NCBI RefSeq assembly: GCF_018327705.1
Contig: NZ_BNEM01000002.1
Coordinates: forward strand, 1,550,001 to 1,614,000
DNA: 64,000 nucleotides
Source: Catellatospora sp. TT07R-123
Lineage (GTDB): Bacteria > Actinomycetota > Actinomycetes > Mycobacteriales > Micromonosporaceae
Reading direction: 5' to 3'
How positions within the stretch are numbered: the stretch's first letter is position 1; every line of letters begins with the position of its first letter. The notes beneath the pieces were generated by a model, which saw nothing but the letters and a program-made list of their open reading frames with translations, was not told where the DNA came from and ran no database searches. Shown piece after piece: positions 60,415 through 64,000 of the stretch. Position numbers and translations under genes: made by a program.

Positions 60415-64000
<3,586 letters not shown>

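Overview
The window is chromosomal DNA of a very GC-rich actinomycete. Codon third positions are almost all G or C, many genes start with GTG, and GTGA/ATGA stop-start overlaps are common. An EspR-like XRE regulator, a DivIVA-like coiled-coil protein, a sigma-B/F switch module, an F420/FMN split-barrel enzyme and a kinase with a long run of HAMP repeats point to Actinobacteria. The style of the intergenic palindromes makes Micromonosporaceae my best guess; this is inference, with no rRNA or marker gene to settle it.

Layout. 0-5 kb: thiol oxidoreductase, NhaA antiporter, a DUF2306 membrane protein, and a two-gene cassette that I read as a CATRA conflict system with a TIR-like effector. 5-20 kb: secreted SGNH hydrolase, SsuD-like monooxygenase with flavin reductase, MFS exporter, SDR, membrane protein, MAO-type amine oxidase, RDD protein plus nitrilase-fold protein, split-barrel enzyme, XRE/coiled-coil pair, DivIVA-like protein, and an operon of truncated haemoglobin and flavohaemoprotein. 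20-22.3 kb: a conserved coiled-coil protein, then about 0.8 kb of repeats (a perfect 60-bp inverted repeat, an 11-copy 19-bp minisatellite, and inverted copies of a GATC palindrome). 22.3-37 kb: metabolic and small-enzyme genes (GNAT, LysR with a divergent RidA/reductase pair, SulP-carbonic anhydrase fusion, aldehyde dehydrogenase, VOC, 2H phosphoesterase, methyltransferases, SRPBCC proteins).

37-47 kb is the most interesting block. An MFS exporter and a D-amino-acid-dehydrogenase-like flavoenzyme precede a tightly packed operon encoding an NRPS-like A-T-R carboxylic acid reductase, an aldo/keto reductase, a sulfotransferase, an HK97-fold protein that I read as a family 3 encapsulin shell, and a second MFS exporter. 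Together they suggest a small pathway that activates an amino acid, reduces it to an aldehyde and then an alcohol, sulfates it, and may compartmentalise part of the chemistry in a protein nanocompartment.

47-56 kb: GNAT, methyltransferase, a large secreted S15 peptidase with a P-domain, a second 19-bp minisatellite, a DUF305 lipoprotein, a methyltransferase, and argS. argS is preceded by a 31-codon leader ORF with nine arginine codons and competing hairpins, a clear candidate for arginine-dependent attenuation. 56-64 kb: a stress-signalling module with sigma-B/F-type sigma factor, STAS anti-anti-sigma factor, ANTAR-GAF-PAS-SpoIIE phosphatase, response regulator, and a hybrid histidine kinase with tandem 92-residue HAMP units that runs off the window.

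Several families of intergenic palindromes recur: 64-bp GTGCAGTTTCGGGG elements (4 copies), CGAGTTGCCGGGCA elements (2), CATAGACGTTGGCC elements (2) and GATC/CTGCGGTC elements (4). Most lie between convergent genes and probably act as bidirectional terminators. I saw no rRNA, tRNA, CRISPR array, insertion sequence or prophage.
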